Assembly (NCBI GenBank): GCA_949948775.1
Contig: CATLHC010000015.1
Coordinates: 1 to 44,329 of the forward strand
Length of the DNA: 44,329 nt
Direction of reading: 5' to 3'
Origin: an uncultured Oscillospiraceae bacterium
GTDB lineage: Bacteria; Bacillota; Clostridia; Oscillospirales; Oscillospiraceae
Under the pieces are notes generated by a model that made no database searches, was not told the DNA's origin, and was given only the letters and a program-made list of their open reading frames with translations. Positions within the stretch are counted from its first letter, which is position 1. Each line of letters starts with the position of its first letter. The position numbers were made by a program, and so were the translations under genes. Shown piece by piece: positions 41,849 through 44,329 of this stretch.

Positions 41849-42583
41849 GTGCGCATCGCCATTGTGGACGACAACGCCGACGACCGCCGCTGGCTGGCCC
41901 GCCGGGTGGAGCGGCTGCTGGCCCGCCGGAGCATGGAAGGGGCCGCGCACCTCTTTGAAAGCGGGGAGAGCTTTCTGGCTGCCGCCCGGCAGGAGCGGTT
42001 TGAGCTGGCGTTTCTAGATATCTACATGGACGGGCTGGACGGCGTGTCCACCGCCAAAGAGCTGCGCGCCTTTGACCGGGACTGTGTGCTGGTCTTCTCC
42101 ACTTCCTCCCGGGACCACGCGCTGGAGGGATTCCAGGTGCGGGCGGCGCAATATCTGGTCAAGCCTTATGGGGCGGAGGAGCTGGCCCGATTGGAGCGGC
42201 TTTTTGACGACCTGCTCCGGCTGCTTCCCGCGCCGGAGAAATATGTGGAGCTTCGCTCCGAACGCCGGGATATCCGGGTCAGGCTGCGGGATATCCTGTG
42301 GGCGGAGCACTTTCAGCATCAGATGCACATCCACACCGCAAAGGGCAAGGAGATATCCACCCGGCTCACCTTCCGGGAGTTTTCCGCACAGCTCACCTCC
42401 GACCCCCGGTTTTTCGTGTGCGGGCGGGGCCTGATGGTGAACTTAGACCACGCCGCCGATTTTGACGGCACCCAGTTCCTGCTGGCCGACGGGACGCGCC
42501 TGCCCGTCAGCCGGGATCTGGCCCCCGCCGCCAAGGCCGCCTTTGCCGACCGGCTATTCCGCTCAGATAGGGGGCAAGAATGA
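41849..42583 (+). CDS. LytTR-family response regulator
   Basis: A 244-residue AgrA/VirR-type regulator. The receiver domain (1-120) has the acidic pair Asp7-Asp8, phosphoacceptor Asp57 in AFLDIYMDGLDGV, STSSRDHALEGF and the Lys of YLVKPYG. The LytTR DNA-binding domain (about 130-235) contains YVELRSERRDIRVRLRDILWAE, a THRLTF-like TRLTFREFSAQL, FFVCGRGLMVNLDH and LADGTRLPVSRDL. GTG 41849 is preceded by AGGGGAGAGAG. It overlaps the kinase gene by 4 bp. The target is unknown; the divergent secreted-protein gene is the obvious candidate. Confidence 0.9.
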   Translation: MRIAIVDDNADDRRWLARRVERLLARRSMEGAAHLFESGESFLAAARQERFELAFLDIYMDGLDGVSTAKELRAFDRDCVLVFSTSSRDHALEGFQVRAAQYLVKPYGAEELARLERLFDDLLRLLPAPEKYVELRSERRDIRVRLRDILWAEHFQHQMHIHTAKGKEISTRLTFREFSAQLTSDPRFFVCGRGLMVNLDHAADFDGTQFLLADGTRLPVSRDLAPAAKAAFADRLFRSDRGQE

Positions 42584-43893
42584 TGATGATCCAGCCTATT
42601 CTGGAGTTTGCCATCCTGTTCCCCGCCGCCTTCCTCTGCTTTCTGGCCACGGCGGAGCATTTGAAGATCAGGGTGCGTACGCTGGTGCTGCTCACCGTCC
42701 CGCTCCTGACGCTGGTGTGCGTGGCGGGCGGCGCCACCTGCTGGTATATGTGGTGGCCCGTCCGCTACCTGCTCCCGCCTATGCTGATCCCGGCAGCGGT
42801 GGCCTTCTGCCGCCTGGTGGATTTACCCGCGTGGAAGTCCGTCAGCGTCTTTCTGGCGGTGTGCGCCGCCTTGTCTTGCCTCTCCCTGTCGGTCATTCTG
42901 GACGCGGTGCTGTCCCCCGCCAACACGACCCCGTGGCTGTCCCCTGTGGGCGGGCTGATCGACTTTGCCCAAGGCTGGGTGCTGGTGGCGCTGGTGTGGT
43001 ACCCCGCCACCCACGCCGCCCGCTCCCTGCTGCGGACAGAGGACGTGGAGCGCAGCTATTATGTGTTCTGGATCCTGCCCGCCGTTTTTGTCCTGGTCAA
43101 CCTGTATCTTCTCTCTCTCAGGGACACCCTGCTTCTCAATGAACAGCTTATGAGATTATATGCCCTGCTGTGCCTGGTGCTGAGCGGGCTTTTGATGCTG
43201 TTCTACCTGCTGTTCTACCTGGTGGCCCGGGAGCTGGGCCAGAATACCCGGCTTCGGCAGGAGAACCAGCTCCTCCACATACAGACCGCCCAATATGAGG
43301 TGTTACGCACCGCCATTGAGGAGACCCGCCGGGCCCGGCACGACATGCGCCACCAGTTCAACGCCCTGTCCGCGCTGGCGGACAGGGGGGCGTGGGAAGA
43401 GCTGAAGCGCTATCTGGCGGAGGTGTCGGCCAGCGTCCCCGACGCGGAGCTGGGCCTTTGTGAAAACCAGGCGGTGGACGGGGTGGCCGGGCGCTACGCC
43501 GCCCTGAGCCGCCAAAGCGGTATCCCCTTCCAGTGTCAGCTGGATCTGCCCGCTGCCTTACCCGTGCGTGAGATGGACGTGTGCGTTGTTCTGCAAAACT
43601 TGCTGGAGAACGCGCTGGAAGCCAGCCGAAACGTCCAGGGGAAACGGTATATCCACCTGAGCGCCTCCCTTCATGGAGACAGGTTGTTGCTGCTTACGGT
43701 GGAAAATCTGTACAGCGGCGAACTCGTGCAGCAAAACAACGTGCTACAGTCCACCAAGCCTGGCGGAGCGGGCATCGGGCTGCAATCCGTGGCCCATATC
43801 GCAGAGAAAAACGGGGGCTATTGCAAGTTTGTTTATGGGGATGGCGTTTTTACCGCCAACGTTATGCTGCGCGGCGGAGCTGGCCCAAATTAG
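42580..43893 (+). CDS. GHKL-family sensor histidine kinase (AgrC-like)
   Basis: A 437-residue membrane kinase. Six hydrophobic helices (residues about 5-215) form the sensor, like AgrC/ComD receptors. A coiled coil (NTRLRQENQLLHIQTAQYE) leads to the phosphoacceptor motif RARHDMRHQFNAL with His254. An N-box NLLENALEAS and a G-box GGAGIGLQSVAHIAEKNGG complete the ATPase domain. It is co-translated with the LytTR regulator through an ATGA-type overlap. No AgrD-like peptide gene or AgrB protease was found nearby, so the ligand is unknown. Confidence 0.9.
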   Translation: MMMIQPILEFAILFPAAFLCFLATAEHLKIRVRTLVLLTVPLLTLVCVAGGATCWYMWWPVRYLLPPMLIPAAVAFCRLVDLPAWKSVSVFLAVCAALSCLSLSVILDAVLSPANTTPWLSPVGGLIDFAQGWVLVALVWYPATHAARSLLRTEDVERSYYVFWILPAVFVLVNLYLLSLRDTLLLNEQLMRLYALLCLVLSGLLMLFYLLFYLVARELGQNTRLRQENQLLHIQTAQYEVLRTAIEETRRARHDMRHQFNALSALADRGAWEELKRYLAEVSASVPDAELGLCENQAVDGVAGRYAALSRQSGIPFQCQLDLPAALPVREMDVCVVLQNLLENALEASRNVQGKRYIHLSASLHGDRLLLLTVENLYSGELVQQNNVLQSTKPGGAGIGLQSVAHIAEKNGGYCKFVYGDGVFTANVMLRGGAGPN

Positions 43894-43972
43894 GGTGCCG
43901 GAGTAGTGGTACGGTGATGAGAGCAACCAGTTTTTAGGGCGCCCAAGACCTGTTGAACCATGCACAGCCTTG

Positions 43973-44095
43973 TTCGCTCTGAACGTCTACGTCCACGCCA
44001 GCAAGCAGATGATGAAGAACACGATGGCACGGCTGCAGAGTACCATGACGGGCTGGCTGCGAACGCGAAAGGGTAAAATAATCTGTAAAGGGTAA
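43973..44095 (+). pseudogene. Possible tyrosine-recombinase C-terminal relic
   Basis: A short open stretch reads LNVYVHASKQMMKNTMARLQ and ends at a TAA. It resembles the end of tyrosine integrases, where a V-Y-x-H segment with the active Tyr is followed by a charged helix. It has no start, ribosome site or upstream catalytic residues. The rest of the right-hand gap (43894-44329) holds no supported gene. Confidence 0.3.
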
Positions 44096-44169
44096 ATGAA
44101 AGGATCAAGCCGATAGAGCAGGGGCAAGTATGGAACCGTTGTGCTCAAATGCGGCATATGCATAGCAAA

Positions 44170-44206
44170 AATCCCCGTATCTATCACAGATACGGGGATT
44201 CCTTTT
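44170..44206 (+). terminator. Terminator hairpin near the right edge
   Basis: A perfect 13-bp stem (44170-44182 with 44188-44200, loop ATCAC) followed by CCTTTT. It could end the two-component transcript or the relic. Confidence 0.75.
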
Positions 44207-44329
44207 GAAGTGTACCCCAAGTCAAGGACAAGGAGAGTTTTTTGTCTTCGATGGAAATAGGGTGAAAAAGTTATCTGTTGGTTTTAGGCGGTGGGACGCT
44301 GAGGGGATACTCGCCAGTCATGAGATAGC

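Overview
The window looks like a chromosomal segment of a GC-rich, anaerobic, low-oxygen gut-type Bacillota (class Clostridia, Oscillospirales/Flavonifractor-like). This is inferred from GGAGG-type ribosome sites, sigma-A promoters with 17-bp spacers, a CIRCE element, a thiW/thiM salvage operon, a thin set of energy genes with Fe-S and Mo enzymes, and AcnX and OYE-type flavoenzymes. No rRNA, tRNA or CRISPR array was seen, so genus cannot be fixed.

Layout. (1) 0-2.1 kb: a truncated GH65 glycosidase/phosphorylase relic, a small membrane protein and a nitroreductase. (2) 2.1-8.3 kb, plus strand: a TPP-riboswitch-controlled thiamine operon thiW-thiM-thiE-HAD phosphatase-thiD-thiC-thiN. It makes the pyrimidine de novo (ThiC) but salvages the thiazole (ThiW/ThiM). 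It ends with a pyrophosphokinase instead of ThiL, which points to a TMP -> thiamine -> TPP route with the HAD protein as candidate TMP phosphatase. A second, half-preserved TPP-aptamer-like element lies between the riboswitch terminator and thiW. (3) 8.4-15.3 kb, minus strand: one tight operon with an OYE/dienoyl-reductase-like flavoprotein, both subunits of aconitase X, two membrane proteins (one DUF5058-like) and a membrane-anchored M20 peptidase. It looks like an undescribed uptake/catabolic pathway. (4) 15.5-18.8 kb: a four-helix membrane protein, a small protein with 11-residue repeats, an IS256 relic and a chemoreceptor. (5) 19.0-24.9 kb, minus strand: a hexitol/ketose PTS locus (1-phosphofructokinase-like kinase, HPr, Enzyme I, mannitol-type EIICBA, SorE-like dehydrogenase, DeoR regulator) whose phosphotransfer genes are wrecked by several internal deletions and a frameshift. 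(6) 25.4-29.2 kb: an HrcA/CIRCE-controlled Hsp20, a broken MATE gene with its own internal deletion and frameshift, a histidine phosphatase and an intact MATE exporter.

(7) 29.5-40.3 kb is the most coherent accessory system. A LacI-family repressor gene and a Gfo/Idh/MocA dehydrogenase gene are transcribed leftward. A TIM-barrel isomerase/epimerase, a complete ribose-type ABC importer and a soluble bis-MGD molybdenum/tungsten oxidoreductase with its own 4x[4Fe-4S] partner are transcribed rightward. Matching LacI-type palindromes sit at both divergent promoters. The layout suggests import of a sugar or glycoside, keto-sugar style chemistry and a Mo/W-dependent redox step under one repressor.

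(8) 40.4-43.9 kb: a secreted acidic repeat protein with an SLH-like tail, and a LytTR/GHKL two-component system. The right edge carries only short relics (a possible recombinase tail) and a terminator.

All assignments come from reading the sequence and from recalled family features. No database search or folding program was run.
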